Assembly (NCBI GenBank): GCA_025174535.1
Contig: JALBUN010000009.1
Location: forward strand, 62,001 to 126,000
Length of the DNA stretch: 64,000 bases
Source of the DNA: Cantharellus purpuraceus
Taxonomy: Eukaryota > Basidiomycota > Agaricomycetes > Cantharellales > Hydnaceae
Direction: 5' to 3'
Shown: in pieces, positions 44,831 through 56,015 of the stretch
Layout of the letters: each line of letters begins with the position of its first letter
How positions within the stretch are numbered: position 1 is the stretch's first letter
The notes under the pieces: model-generated
What the model was told of the DNA's origin: nothing
Seen by the model: only the letters and a program-made list of their open reading frames with translations
Database searches by the model: none
Program-made: the position numbers and the translations under genes

Positions 44831-46978
44831 ACAATTCATGTATGTTCCGGTGCCAAGATCACTCTCCAATACGCAGTCTCTAGTCATTCTGAATCATATT
44901 GCACAATCTTGCGTTCCAGACGGATGTATTTTTGGAAAAGGAATGACGCGGAATCGCTGTTCCGGGAGAGCACAAATGACGGTTGGAGGGTTTGGGGGAA
45001 TCATATCTAATTCACGGTTAGAGGAGGCAGCCATCCGAATGAGCAACAACATATCATATAGATGACTTGGGTCAGCCGATAATAGTAGCGCCTTTCATTA
45101 GCCATCACCAATAAACTTCTAGTTGTCGGTCGACGCTTATGGTAGATATCCATATGCCTCCAAACCCAGGTGATGTGCGAGGAGCGCTAGGCCCCCTGGC
45201 TGGCTACACTGGAGAAGGAATAGGGGGCTAATATGTACGTCAGAGAAGCCTGATAATACACAGAGGGGATAAGGGCGAGGGACAGGATGGCTGAAGCATA
45301 AGGACGCCTGGTGACTGTCGTCACCAACAAGGTCCAACCACAAAGAACGCAAAATACTTTAAGCGGTGATTGAACTGGGACTCCTCATTAACCCTAAGCT
45401 CTGAAAAAGGTCAGTTAACGATTGAAACAGGTGTTTGTATATGTTGTCACGGGAGTGTTCGTCTCCCTGTTAAACTAGAGGGTTCTAACTACTATCATGA
45501 CATGCTCGCGGTTTTCCTCACCTTATTGGTACGTGTTTGGATTGGTCTTCATCAGCAAGCAAGACTGCTGACCCTCTCTTCTGGTAGTCCATAGACATGA
45601 GATATTCCATTTTCGTGACGTTTGCGATTTAAAGCGGTCACAAAATCGACATCACGCACATTCCATCCGAGCTTTGACCAAGACGGTATGGTCGTCCTCT
45701 TAGCCGCTCAAAGTAACTGTAGCATTTCCGTCACTTTTTCAGGCAGAAACAAGTCTCCCTTGCGAACATCTGACCGAAAATAGACGAGTACGAATGTGTC
45801 TTTCTCACAGCCAACGATTGACCACGAATATCGTGCTGAGCGACTCGACACCAATAAATCACATGGTCAGGTGTAAGCATGCATGTATCTGCCAACAAGG
45901 TGCACCACATCAGTGGAGTCAGATGGCTATAGATAGTTTGGTGTCACTTTGGCAACTCAAGTGATGTAATTCGGACGGGAGCAGACTCCTCTCCAGTACT
46001 ATGTCCCTGAATTGGATTATGATGTAGTGATAGCTCGAAATTGCCATGAGTTCGTCAGAAAATAACTAGAATTTGAGGCATTTTTAATGTGGAAAAAGTT
46101 GTATAATGCATGGGTTATGGACTGGAACCACCGTGGGACTCGGGGGAAATGGGTGCATAATGCCTAACGCATAAAGCATAGTGCGACGACTCACTTATGC
46201 ATTATCGGAATGGTTTTCACCCAATACCGGTGATATCTTGTCCGGAGCGTCACGCTGAGATTCACGTCAGAGGTGATGCTGCGATTGTGGCTGAGATGGC
46301 AGTTGCGTGGGGTTATGTCATCGAAGCTGATGATCCTGATTCTACTTCAACGCGATGAGCTCCTTAATTCGACTCAGACATCATTAGATACACACATGGT
46401 ACCGATTACCTCGCGACGTGTGTCACCACGCGTGACATATTTTCGTTATGCATACACCCCATTATGCATAGGTCCTGAGTCGGCCCGAGTACTATGCATT
46501 GTGAGATGGACCATCATTTTGTCCCGCCTTGATACAATTTCTACCATCAACATTTATTATCTGAACCGCACGAGCCAAGTCCTCGTACTGCCAGGTCCCT
46601 CGCGTGTTCTCGAACCCCAGCGCTTGGTTAAAGGATGCGACAGGTTCGTCGGTGGATCCCTTGATTCTAATGCGTTCTTCAACAGTTGTCTCAACCGGAA
46701 AGATTGGTGAGGGCTCTGTGGCTTTAGGGTGACATATTAGGACAGGTTCATATTCAACGTCAACGCTGGTCTTCCTATGTGTCTATATCCAGGATTTCCG
46801 TGATATTCCTGCATCTCATTTCCTCATTTATGTAGGCACCCCATATTTCATGCGGCCGTCGGAATGACAGTCAGCCGACTGGAAGTCCCTGTCCATGTGT
46901 AGATCATCACACAAAGTTCGATCAATCCTTTCACTTTATAAACGAAGTACAACTGACCTTGCAGCCGTGACCATTGAG
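44831..46978. other. Unique sequence without a clear gene
   Basis: CpG content rises sharply compared with the repeat island. A minus-strand frame without stops at about 46515-46770 (TTVEERIRIKGSTDEPVASF) has protein-like composition but no ATG and no matching splice sites that I could fit. It may be an isolated exon or relic. No family is recognised. No gene was found in the rest. Confidence 0.35.
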
Positions 46979-48164
46979 ATGTCTTCCACAAAAGTTTGGC
47001 TAATCACAGGTCCGTGCAGCACCAGGCATTCAAGGAACTCTGCATGATCGAATTCTGATTCTATGGATTATATGCAGGAACCTCTTCAGGTCTGGGACGG
47101 GAGATTGCCCTATCTGCTTTGGCTCAAGGCGATAAAGTGATCGCTACCGCTCGTGTGTTGGACACACTTAAGGACCTTCAGGACGCCAACTCGGATGAGC
47201 AGCTCCGTGTCTTGCAACTAGATGTCACATGGTCATTTGATATTATATCTGCCAAAGCAAAGGAGGCTATTGCCATCTGGGGCAGAGTCGATGTCCTTGT
47301 CAATAATGCTGGACAGGGTGTAGTCGGCACTATTGAAGAAGCAGGGTGCGTTTGCATCACAACATCGTGACAACTTCCCTCTGATGATATCACATCGCAG
47401 GGTAGAAGGGCTCATGACTATGTACAAGACTAATGTTTTTGGCGTTGTGAATGTAACGAATGCGTTTGTACCATACATGCGTCGACTTCGGCGCGGTACT
47501 GTGGTCATTATCGGCAGTCGCTCTGCCTGGGACGCACGTTTTGCGGTATGGGTTATAACTCTAATGGTTACTAGCATGTACTTAACTGCGCACAGGCAGG
47601 GGGTCAGTAATCTCATACATAATTCCCTTCAATAAACGCGCTGATGTTTCACCGCACCAGCAATTTATGCGAGCTCGAAGGCGGCAATCCATTGTGAGCA
47701 GAGAATTATTCTTATTCAGGAACGTTGTTTACCGGCTCGTGGCAGCTATATCAGATACGCTTTCACAAGAGCTCCGCCCCCAAGGCATTCGCGTGCTAAC
47801 CGTCGCTCCTGGTAGCCTTCGAACACAATCAATAAACAATAGTCGAGTCCTCGGTAACACAACACTGGCCTTTCCAGAGCCAGATGTCGAGCTTGGGGAA
47901 GTGCCCGAGTATGCACAGATACGGGCTGCAACATGTGGGTTTTTGGGGAAGGTCAACGGTGCAGAAACCGGTGATGCCAAGAAAGCGGCCAAGATTATCG
48001 TGGATGTTGTGAGAGGCGAAGGAGTCGCTAAGGGACGGCCTCCCACTGAAACACTATTTCTGGGTAGCGATGCTCTGAGGGATGTGGGTGCGAAGTGCCA
48101 CGCAGTTTTGAAGACTATTGGCGAATGGGAGGATGTAGCAAGGAGCATCGATGCTGATCGATGA
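46979..48164 (+). CDS. Short-chain dehydrogenase/reductase (classical SDR), six exons
   Basis: Exons 46979-47009, 47078-47345, 47401-47545, 47596-47602, 47661-47693 and 47746-48164 give 300 residues. A Rossmann nucleotide-binding loop TGTSSGLG stands at 10-17, the acidic pocket region LDV near 58-60, NNAG at 86-89, serines in IIGSRSAW near 139-141 and the catalytic pair YASSK (Tyr153, Lys157). VAPGSLRT follows, as usual in the family. It should oxidise or reduce a hydroxyl/carbonyl with NAD(P); Arg36 in TAR suggests NADP, by inference. The substrate is unknown. The fourth exon is only 7 nt; without it the frame between exons 3 and 5 does not close on the active site. There is no signal peptide, so it is probably cytosolic. 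Confidence 0.88.
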
Positions 48165-49228
48165 TTAGCAAAGGGCTCGTGCGTAAGGTCCTAGAGTTGA
48201 TATTACTGTAAACCCAAAGATGCTTAACTTTAGACCGGGTACTGTCATGCCTCGGCCAATGGCATGCTTAGAAATGTTGTTTGTTTTTCGCTGTCGAACT
48301 CGAGCAATCGTGATGATGCCGTTCGGTACTATATCACACTGCACCGCATTCACAGTTGCACCGATCACAGCACCAATCGCTATTTGACGTCTGGCTCCGA
48401 TGTCCAATAACGGGCCGCGCAAATCTATGGTTAGACAGCCCTCCGAGAATATGTTCACCGCCGCCTTGAAATGCGAAGTTGAGGCTACACCCCAGTCCTA
48501 CAGTTGGTGTGCAGCTCCGCCTGGCTAAATGCAAAGGTAGGGCAAGAGGAGAGTGTGCAAACAGTGCTAGCTCGGAGCCCCCTTGGTTGTGTCAAGATCC
48601 AGGGGGCTTGACCAAAGCGGAGGTATGTAGGCTGTTCAAGTGCCATGAAATGCCAGTGGTTGTGGGGTGACTGATTTTGCCAACAAATGATCGCATCATC
48701 AGAGGACCATATAAAGAGATGGTTCTTCTAGCCTGAAATATCTAGGTTATACTATTTTGAATAACTGAATGACACAATCTAAGTGTCGGTCAGAATGATG
48801 TGCGAGGAAGGTTACCACGAACATGATGCGCTAACAAGTCGATTGGTGACATTTGGACGTCTACGCAAATGCCACTCTTGGTCCGTTTGATCACCGTAAA
48901 TTAGTATCGGTAGAGATCGAAAATAAGTCTGTTTTACAGTGATCAACTCAACAGATAGCTTATATAAAATTTAAAAAGATATCAAAGCATCGTCTTCGGC
49001 ACCAGAATACGAAACTACCCAACCTAAAACCCGAACGGTATGAGTTACTGAAGAGGGAGAGCGAAAGGGCACTATCAAATCGAATGGTAACTAGTAGGTT
49101 TAGGGAGGGTTCACTGTAATGTTCTGAGCGATATATCTTGTACATGTGAAACAAATGACATCCGATTCTACTAGGTAGGTGAATGTCGATAGCAAAAGTG
49201 AGAAATTGCTCACGACTGGACTGCTCCT
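48165..49228. other. Intergenic, no gene identified
   Basis: Short frames on both strands (for example minus 48165-48458) lack recognisable domains and splice context. The genes on both sides end facing this stretch, so it probably holds their 3' ends. Confidence 0.5.
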
Positions 49229-49709
49229 TCACTTGACCCCTGAACCAGTTTCTAATCGATGCGCTTCCTCTGCTTCCTTCAGCCGTACAGAAAACCTTGC
49301 TTGTTCAGCCTGATCATTGGCTGTCTTTGCTTCATCATTGGTTTGGGAAGCAGTGCCACTACTTCGTGCGGCCCTACGTTCTTGACTGATCTGCCAACCA
49401 CCTACAACAGCCGCAGCTACTGTTACGCCCTGAGCAATGACACGGAACCGTAGCCATCTGGTCGATCGCGTCTGGGTATCAGAAACTACATAATGGAAGA
49501 TACGAGGCCGCACCTGTTGAAAGAATTACGGTCGCCAGTTTGCATTTTTCGTGTCGCACCAATGAGAGCCATGCAGGTTGCAGCAACGCCTGTTGACTAA
49601 ATTCGGAGGGACGCTCACAAGAAATACTGCAATTACCTATTGGAATCAGAGGCTGCTGCTTGAATTTATGCACGTATCGCGCCCATGTTGTGTCGTGTTC
49701 ACTGTCCAT
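49229..49709 (-). CDS. RCF1: HIG1-domain protein, respiratory supercomplex factor 1-like
   Basis: Three exons on the minus strand, 49709-49637, 49589-49514 and 49457-49229, with GT-AG introns of 47 and 56 nt, give about 124 residues. The HIG1 domain spans about residues 10-75: KFKQQPLIPIG, then a first hydrophobic helix (CMALIGAT), the loop GDRNSFNRWLRFRV, the invariant-type AQG and a second helix (VTVAAAVVGGW). The Gln/Glu-rich tail is helical. Family members sit in the mitochondrial inner membrane and help assemble cytochrome oxidase and III-IV supercomplexes. The intron 2 acceptor was chosen because it alone keeps the HIG1 consensus. The start lies 74 bp from the divergent SSZ1-like gene. 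Confidence 0.85.
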
Positions 49710-49783
49710 GACAGCTTCGCTCTAGGGATCTGAGTACAAACCCCGCCAGCGCCTGTGAAGTTTTTCCCCCCAACTTAACGACG
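49710..49783. promoter_or_regulatory. 74-bp divergent promoter region of RCF1-like and SSZ1-like genes
   Basis: The two start codons face away from each other with only 74 bp between them, so 5' leaders and core promoters must overlap. A run TTTTTCCCCCC lies near 49761. No TATA box is seen. Confidence 0.6.
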
Positions 49784-51972
49784 ATGAGCTCTCCTACTGG
49801 GGATGAGCCAGCTACAATTATTGGAATCAACTTTGGCAACTCGTACGCGTCAATTGCTGTTATTACAAAGGTAACGGGCATCGCTACATTCCTGTGCTTA
49901 CTCACTTTGGATATAGGAAGGAAAGGCGGAATGTATTGCTAACGAAGACGGAGAACGACAGATTGCAGCTGCCATTTCGTTTCACGGTGAGGAGCTAGTG
50001 AGTCGGCTCTGCTATTCTCTGTCTGTAACTGTTGAGAAGATGATATGTGTGTAGTATGTTGGCAACCAGGCGACCCCACAGCTTGTGAAAAATGCGGAAA
50101 ACACAATCATAGCTTTCCGTAACTTGCTCGGTAAAAAGTGCATTATCTGGCTTTCTCCCTCCTGCAAATTTCTAAATTCTCCTTAGATTCTCTGAAATCC
50201 CGTCATCAGCTTCAGCACCATCTTTAACGCCTTCCGCGCCCATCGTCCAACATCCATCGCTCCCAGATACACCTTGCTATGCCGTTCAGGTACTTGTGCC
50301 ATCGCCAGCACCACTTGTATCATCTCGCAGTACAGCGACCCCAGTCCCCAGTCTACCACCTTCACGTCCGTCCACTCAGCATCCAACACCAATCCCAACT
50401 CCCCGCTCAGAGCCTACTGCTCAGACTCGGTATGTAACCCCGCACGACGCTGCGACCTTATTCCTTAAATCCCTACACCAATCCGCTACCGACTTTCTGG
50501 GCAAGGTGCCGGATGGCGCTATCTTGACAGTGCCGTCATGGTTCACTGAGTCCCAGAGAGATGCTTTGCAGGAGGCTGCCAAGGAGGCTGGTGTGAAGGT
50601 GTTGCAATTATTGGAGGAGGATGCTGCCGCCGCGTCTGTGCTTCTTGACGCAACCAACGAAATGAACCAAGGGAAAGAGGGTGATAGGACCGCGCTTCTC
50701 GTTGACTGGGGCGCGACGGATCTGGTGGTTAGTTTGCTCAGCGTCCGCGCAGGTCTGGTGCATGTTCTCGGCTCAAATCGATCCCCTGAGTTGGGGACTG
50801 CGTCTCCTGGCAGCGTTGACGAGGTCCTCATAAAACATTTTGCCAAAGAGTTCGTGAAGAAGACTGGGGAGGCGCTACAGGTGCGAATGAACTGCCCCGT
50901 CTCGGACTTCAATTGACGTCTTTCGTCCCTGGGCAAGGTCTGTCCCTCGAATAGTGCATCCTCGCGTGCCCAAACGAAACTTGTCTTGGCACTTCCACAT
51001 GTCAAACGGTCTCTCACTACCACTACTTCGTCAACCAACAATCTATCGTCACAATCCAAGTCAACTCAGATTAGCATCGAAAGTTTGCAAGGTGGCCTTG
51101 ACTTCAGCGCTGCCCTTAATCGCACACGCGCATCAGGTTTGCTGTCAAGCGTGTTTACGCGCTTCGTCAAAGTAGTCCAAGCTGTGCTGAATAGCGCAGG
51201 TGGCGAAGGGGAGTCTTGGGCATATCGTAGTGTTTGGGTAGACACTATTGTGTGGGTCGGTGGCGGAGGGCGCTTGGGTGCGGCTGGCGCGAGTTCTGCC
51301 CTCTTCAGCTCTGATGTGTTGAGCGAAGATGTGCGTGACGAGGATATTGGTGCCCCAGAAGAGGCGCTTGCGCGTGGCTGTGCTCTGCATGGGCGTGAGA
51401 TTCCACAATACTCCTTAGATATCGACCCTCGCGACGTATCTGTGACGAGACGGACTATTGGTATCGTTATTCCTCAGCTGACACCCTCTGCACGTCTGGC
51501 GAACGGGGATGCAGAACACGCCGGCGATACGGAAGGCAATACCGACGACTTGGGCGGCCAATGGATTGCGGTCCTGTCAGCGGAAACACCACTGCCTGCA
51601 CGTAGAACGGTTCGGTTCCCAATTTCATCCTCTTCACCTGGCTCTTTGGATCGGGTGCCAATCGAGGTCTGGGAAGTTTCAGAGATTGTGCGTGTGCACC
51701 GGATAGCTCAACCCCAGCTCAGTGATGCAAGTGATGATGACGAACCTCCCGAAGATATTGAGGAGCGAGAGCGTGCCATACGCAAGGAGCAGTATCTTGG
51801 TGCAGTTGAACTTCAAATTTTGCCAAGCAAACCTGCGAAGAAATCAAAAGAGGCAACAAGCACAGTTGTCGAGGTTAGATTTGATATGGATGTGCAGGGG
51901 AGGTTAGAACTACGCGCCCGACAGGACGAGAATGGGTGGGTGACGATGAGTCTGGGGTCTACGGCGACGTGA
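49784..51972 (+). CDS. SSZ1: SSZ1-like atypical Hsp70 of the ribosome-associated complex
   Basis: Five exons, 49784-49870, 49917-49997, 50055-50137, 50187-50880 and 50938-51972, with introns of 46-57 nt, give 659 residues. Hsp70 signs: IIGINFGNSYASIAV at 12-26 (Asn where true ATPases have Asp), AFRNLLGKK near 77-85, GAILTVPSWFTESQRDALQE, LLVDWGATDLVVSLLSV, and LPHVKRSL followed by ISIESLQGGLDFS. A Pro/Ser/Thr-rich insert of about 60 residues follows the first lobe. The substrate-binding part is short and ends WVTMSLGSTAT. These traits fit Ssz1, which with zuotin forms the ribosome-associated complex acting on nascent chains with Ssb-type Hsp70. The Ssz1 call over other atypical Hsp70s is inference from the altered ATP loop and short C-terminus. 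Confidence 0.85.
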
Positions 51973-54680
51973 GATGTGGCATTTAGGCGTAAGCCTTGTT
52001 GTCGTACTTTACCATTTTGTCTTTCGATACCATAATAGACATTCCACAGCCAGACGCTAGTGGCGGTGTGAATGCGACGACTCACCGAGCAACAAGGCCA
52101 AGCCAAACCAACCGAGCCATGCGGAGCACCTCACGCAGATAGCCTGAAGACCGTAAATTCTTGAAGACAGGCTAGAAAGTCAACGTTGAATGTCTACAAT
52201 CAGATGAAAAGGTAGAATAACGGCTATCCACTGACCTTCCAGAGGGAGAATGGAGACACTTATTAGAACCTAACGGTGTAGTAAAGAACAGATCCTGGTT
52301 CTAATTAAAATCAGCTGAATATCACCCAATGACACCTAGATATTCTGCTGTGTATTGATATGACCCTTCAAACATTAACAGGTGAACCAGTCCTCAACAC
52401 TTCATCAAGATCTCGCTGCAGTCGTTCTTCAAGTTATCATTAGCGCCACTAGCACTTTACCCCAAGAATCGAGAAGACTGAAAGGACCATGAATAGATAA
52501 TAAGAATCGATGAGATTGACGGTGTAGAAAGCTGGTTCAATTTGAAGGGAGACTCTGATGTTACCATCAGTTCAGGGGAGGGCTTAGTCAGTGTATGGAA
52601 ATTATAAAGCTCCGTAACTAAGCAGGCTCCAGGTCCCTTCAAGATTGAATGTAGTTCACATCATCAAACATGAACCAGCCATTGTTCGACGTTGAAATTA
52701 CTATAATACCAGCTTCGTGATGGGGATGCATTTAAGGCTCACCAGCCTGACGTTAGCCCTGTCAAAATTCAGTCCTTTCGAGTATATTAGATACCCCGTC
52801 CGAACGCTTGGAGCTTGGAGGACTAGCTACAACGTCACCTAGTATATATGTAAGTACGCGCTGGTCTGTGCGTGCTGTGCACGGCAGTCGCTTAACTCAA
52901 ACTTCCTTTAGGACCACCCATTCTAGAACCTATGTACTTCGCTATGTGCCACTTTAGCTCACATACCACCCCTAGTAGTAGGGTTGGTATGTGCCCTAAT
53001 GCAGGTATAAAGAATGGGTAAGAGCTAGTGGTGTTGACATGTGAGAAAAAGAACATGTGGCCATGATGATGCCAGGGATTGCGACTCTCAAGATATTAAC
53101 CGAGCCATTCAATATCGCTGAGAGGAACCGGTGCCGTGTACAAATAGGAGGCCGGTGGTGTGAGACTGGTGGCATGTGAGGACGCCGAGTCAGGGGGACT
53201 AGGGCATGGTCGGGTTAAATCAATGGTGGCCAAGACATCTGTAGGTTTATAAGATTTTTATACACTTCTGGGTTAGTAGATTGGATGCCAGATATCATTG
53301 TTCCAGGACGGATACGCTACCACCGCTACTACCAGCCGCGGAGACTTGAATGCATCGTTTTTTACGTAAACCTAGAACGGGAAATTCCGAAAGGCAATTG
53401 CCAATCTTACGAAGCATGCAACGTTTTTGTTGATCACATTGCCCGGAAGGATCTTACGGCTGTCAGTCATGTGACCTTCTGCCACGTGACCCCGATAAAG
53501 AGTCTCCTTCAGTCTACGTCTATCATTCCCTGGGCCCGGTCTTTCATGGGTCTCTACGTCGTCTGTCCTCTTCAGACCAGCAAATTAGATAGTCGAGCGG
53601 TTCCGCCGAATAATCTGTGCCTTGGGCCACGGTTGCATGCGGCAAGCGGCTAGCAACAAGAGGCATGCTAGGGTATGACCCTGATAGCCCATCGGACCCT
53701 CCAAAGGTAAAGATCTTCCTCAACAGCGCACTTTCTCTGACAGGGAAATCATTTTTCTGTATAGAAATAGTGTTTAGAGTTCAGATCGCGGCCATCGCTG
53801 CGCTTGTCTACCTTATCGCTTCTGAGCGACGGAAGGCGAAGATGGTAGGTAGCACTCTATCCACTATAGTAGCTCAAGTCTTTCGCGATATGCGACGATG
53901 GCCAACAATGCGCTCTATATCTTGACGTTGCAAACTAAACGAGAAGACAAGAAGAGAAGTGTACGTGGGAGCCGAAGGAACCGGGAGACTAGGTTGACGT
54001 CCGGTGTCGTAGGCGAACGACATATACTCGGGGCTCGCTATGCCACCCAACGTCAGCTCGGGTCACATAGCCTACAGGAAGACGGGCATGGGGAACGTCG
54101 TGGATAAATGGAGATTTGTAGATTACAGTACCTGACAATCAGGTTGGCGATAGGGTTCTAGGGACCGCGACGAGGAGACGTTTATTCCGGCAGTGTAAAG
54201 GTACGAAACGATCGGACATACGCGCCAGCGTAGTGGAAGGGCTCCATTATACTCAAGGCACGTGGCACGGAGGTTCATTGTGGATCAGACAGACAGGCGA
54301 CGTTGACAAGAGTTGACAACGGTTGATTTGCCATTCTACGGCCATATAGGCACGTATTCATGTCACTCCTATGCCTTACTCTCAGGGTTGTGGGAATACC
54401 CGAAAGGGATTCGCCGTCTTCATGTTTGATCGGACGCGGCGGAGTTCAAACTTACACGTCGGAACGCGCGTGGTGAGTGTGCTCCCAATTTAAGACCAAA
54501 TGTACCGAGAGTTGGTGGGCACGAGGGCCGTGATCACTTACGTTCCTTTTCAATCTTCCCTGGGCGGGTCCTTTTGGGGACTATCCCCTCCCTTAAGGTG
54601 ATTCACTGGTCCATTTGAAAAACGGCCATCAATTAAGTATGATATTTTTGCCCCCGACAGGTCACAAACAGAAGTTCCGA
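51973..54680. other. Long stretch with no convincing gene
   Basis: 2.7 kb. The plus-strand frame 53285-53653 (122 codons) and the frame 53617-53925 with a hydrophobic segment (FRVQIAAIAALVYLIAS) have no recognised domain and no supporting splice structure that I could fit. A gene with many short exons could be hidden. Nothing else was identified. Confidence 0.4.
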
Positions 54681-55585
54681 CTAACTGAAAGCGTCTGCAT
54701 GATACATACAATAAGCAACAGCAAGCAAATCAAAGGGTGTTTCGCCAATCCTCCGTTGCAAAATAGCCCTGACAACGGCCATCAGACGTGGGTCGGGAGT
54801 GTATGTAGATCCACATACCCGATCAAAACAGAATTCACCGCCCCAGGTCTCGACGAGTTGTTTGCTCTCTTCCAGGGCCCCATTCAGTTCGCCCAACGTT
54901 GCCCTTGCGCGGGAAATTTCCTCCTCCGACTGCAAGTGCCCCGCGGCGACCTCCTCCTTGCAGGACTGAATTGCTTGAGCCAGATCGGCATCAACAATTG
55001 CAAGGTGGGGGAGCAGTGGATCATCATCGGAGGTGCTCCAGCGCAAAGGAAATGTTGACCGAATGATATGGGTGTAGCTTGGAAGAGATTCAACTCCCAA
55101 GCCTGCAGGTGGCGGTGAAAAAAGGCCGAGAAGGTTTGGCGTCAGCCCCCGCATCTGGATTGGATGGACGCTGACACGTACCTGCACCCAAAAGCATGCG
55201 CGCGTGTCCCAGCACCTCTGAGAACTGATGCGTGGGTGATGCGACGCCTTCTCGGACAGTGAACATGGGCAAGTGCGATGGGGGGGTAATATTTGCATGT
55301 AGTTGCATGAGACGTGTTCGAATGATAGCACTGAATGTACTAGCTGTGGCGGGGCTGTGGACACTAGATCAGTGTGAGACATTGGATGAGCAAGTGCACG
55401 AACTCGGTGGTCAATAGCGTGCGGATGACAGCTCTGAGGTCAGCTACAGGCGCACTAGCGATGAAAGTATCAAGCATGAGGTTACTGGAGGACGTGAGTG
55501 ACATGGAGATAGGGAAAGAGAAGAGGACCTACACATGCTTGACAGAGCTGCAGGGGGCTTCGTAGACAGGAGTTATGGAAGACAT
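54681..55585 (-). CDS. Unknown protein, four-exon model
   Basis: Minus strand, start ATG 55585 (MSSITPVYEAPCSSVKH), stop 54681-54683. Intron 1 is 55532-55485 (GT-AG). Exon 2 encodes LDTFIASAPVADLRAVIRTL. Exon 3, in a new frame, encodes HANITPPSHLPMFTVREGVA and HARMLLGA; the boundary between exons 2 and 3 (near 55330-55380) could not be placed and would need a very short intron of about 37 nt or a frameshift. Intron 3, with donor GTACGTGTC and acceptor CACCTGCAG, is clean. Exon 4 carries LLPHLAIVDADLAQAIQSCK, a Glu-rich helix (EEEISRARATLGELNGALEE) and ends YCMYHADAFS. No domain was recognised. It is divergent from the aldo-keto reductase gene. Confidence 0.55.
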
Positions 55586-55590
55586 GTGGA

Positions 55591-55775
55591 GAGAGGGGAT
55601 ATAGTGGAAGTTGGGGAAAAGAGTGAAGAATAGGAGGGCTACGCCACCCAGTATTTAAGGTCGAGAGGGGATATAGTGGGAGTTAGGGAAAAGGGTGAAG
55701 AGTTGGTCGGCTACGCCACTCAGTACATAAAATCGAACGGCTGCCATCGGCTACGCCACCCAGACCTTAAGGGCG
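55591..55775. repeat. 72-bp tandem repeat in the divergent promoter region
   Basis: GAGAGGGGATATAGTGG starts at 55591 and again at 55663. The unit ends with GGCTACGCCACYCAGTA, which recurs a third time at about 55749. The repeat lies between the start of the minus-strand unknown gene and the aldo-keto reductase TATA box. Confidence 0.8.
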
Positions 55776-55962
55776 AACGGCAACCATTGTTTCTACTCGG
55801 CTCATGTTTCTGGGAAAAAAAAATGCGAATTCGATAAGTCGCATCCGCTGGCTATTAGTACATCTGATTGTTTATTACCCCGGTTAATAGGTCCACGTGG
55901 CAACAATTGTCGGTCCGACACTTCAAAACATCTTTGAACACCGACGCTCAAGCAGCCCTCCT

Positions 55963-55970
55963 ATAAATAC
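55963..55970 (+). promoter_or_regulatory. TATA box of the aldo-keto reductase gene
   Basis: TATAAATA lies 46 nt before the ATG at 56016, in plus orientation. Confidence 0.6.
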
Positions 55971-56015
55971 GTCTCTTAAACCAGACCCATATCCTCGACT
56001 CCCGCTTTCTGCACC

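Noticed and set aside
45360..45410. tRNA-like T-arm on the minus strand (AGTTCAATC)
   Set aside because: The flanking bases do not form the T stem or an acceptor stem, and no anticodon arm could be drawn.
50421..51059. 212-codon minus-strand frame
   Set aside because: It lies antisense to SSZ1 coding exons with clear Hsp70 motifs.
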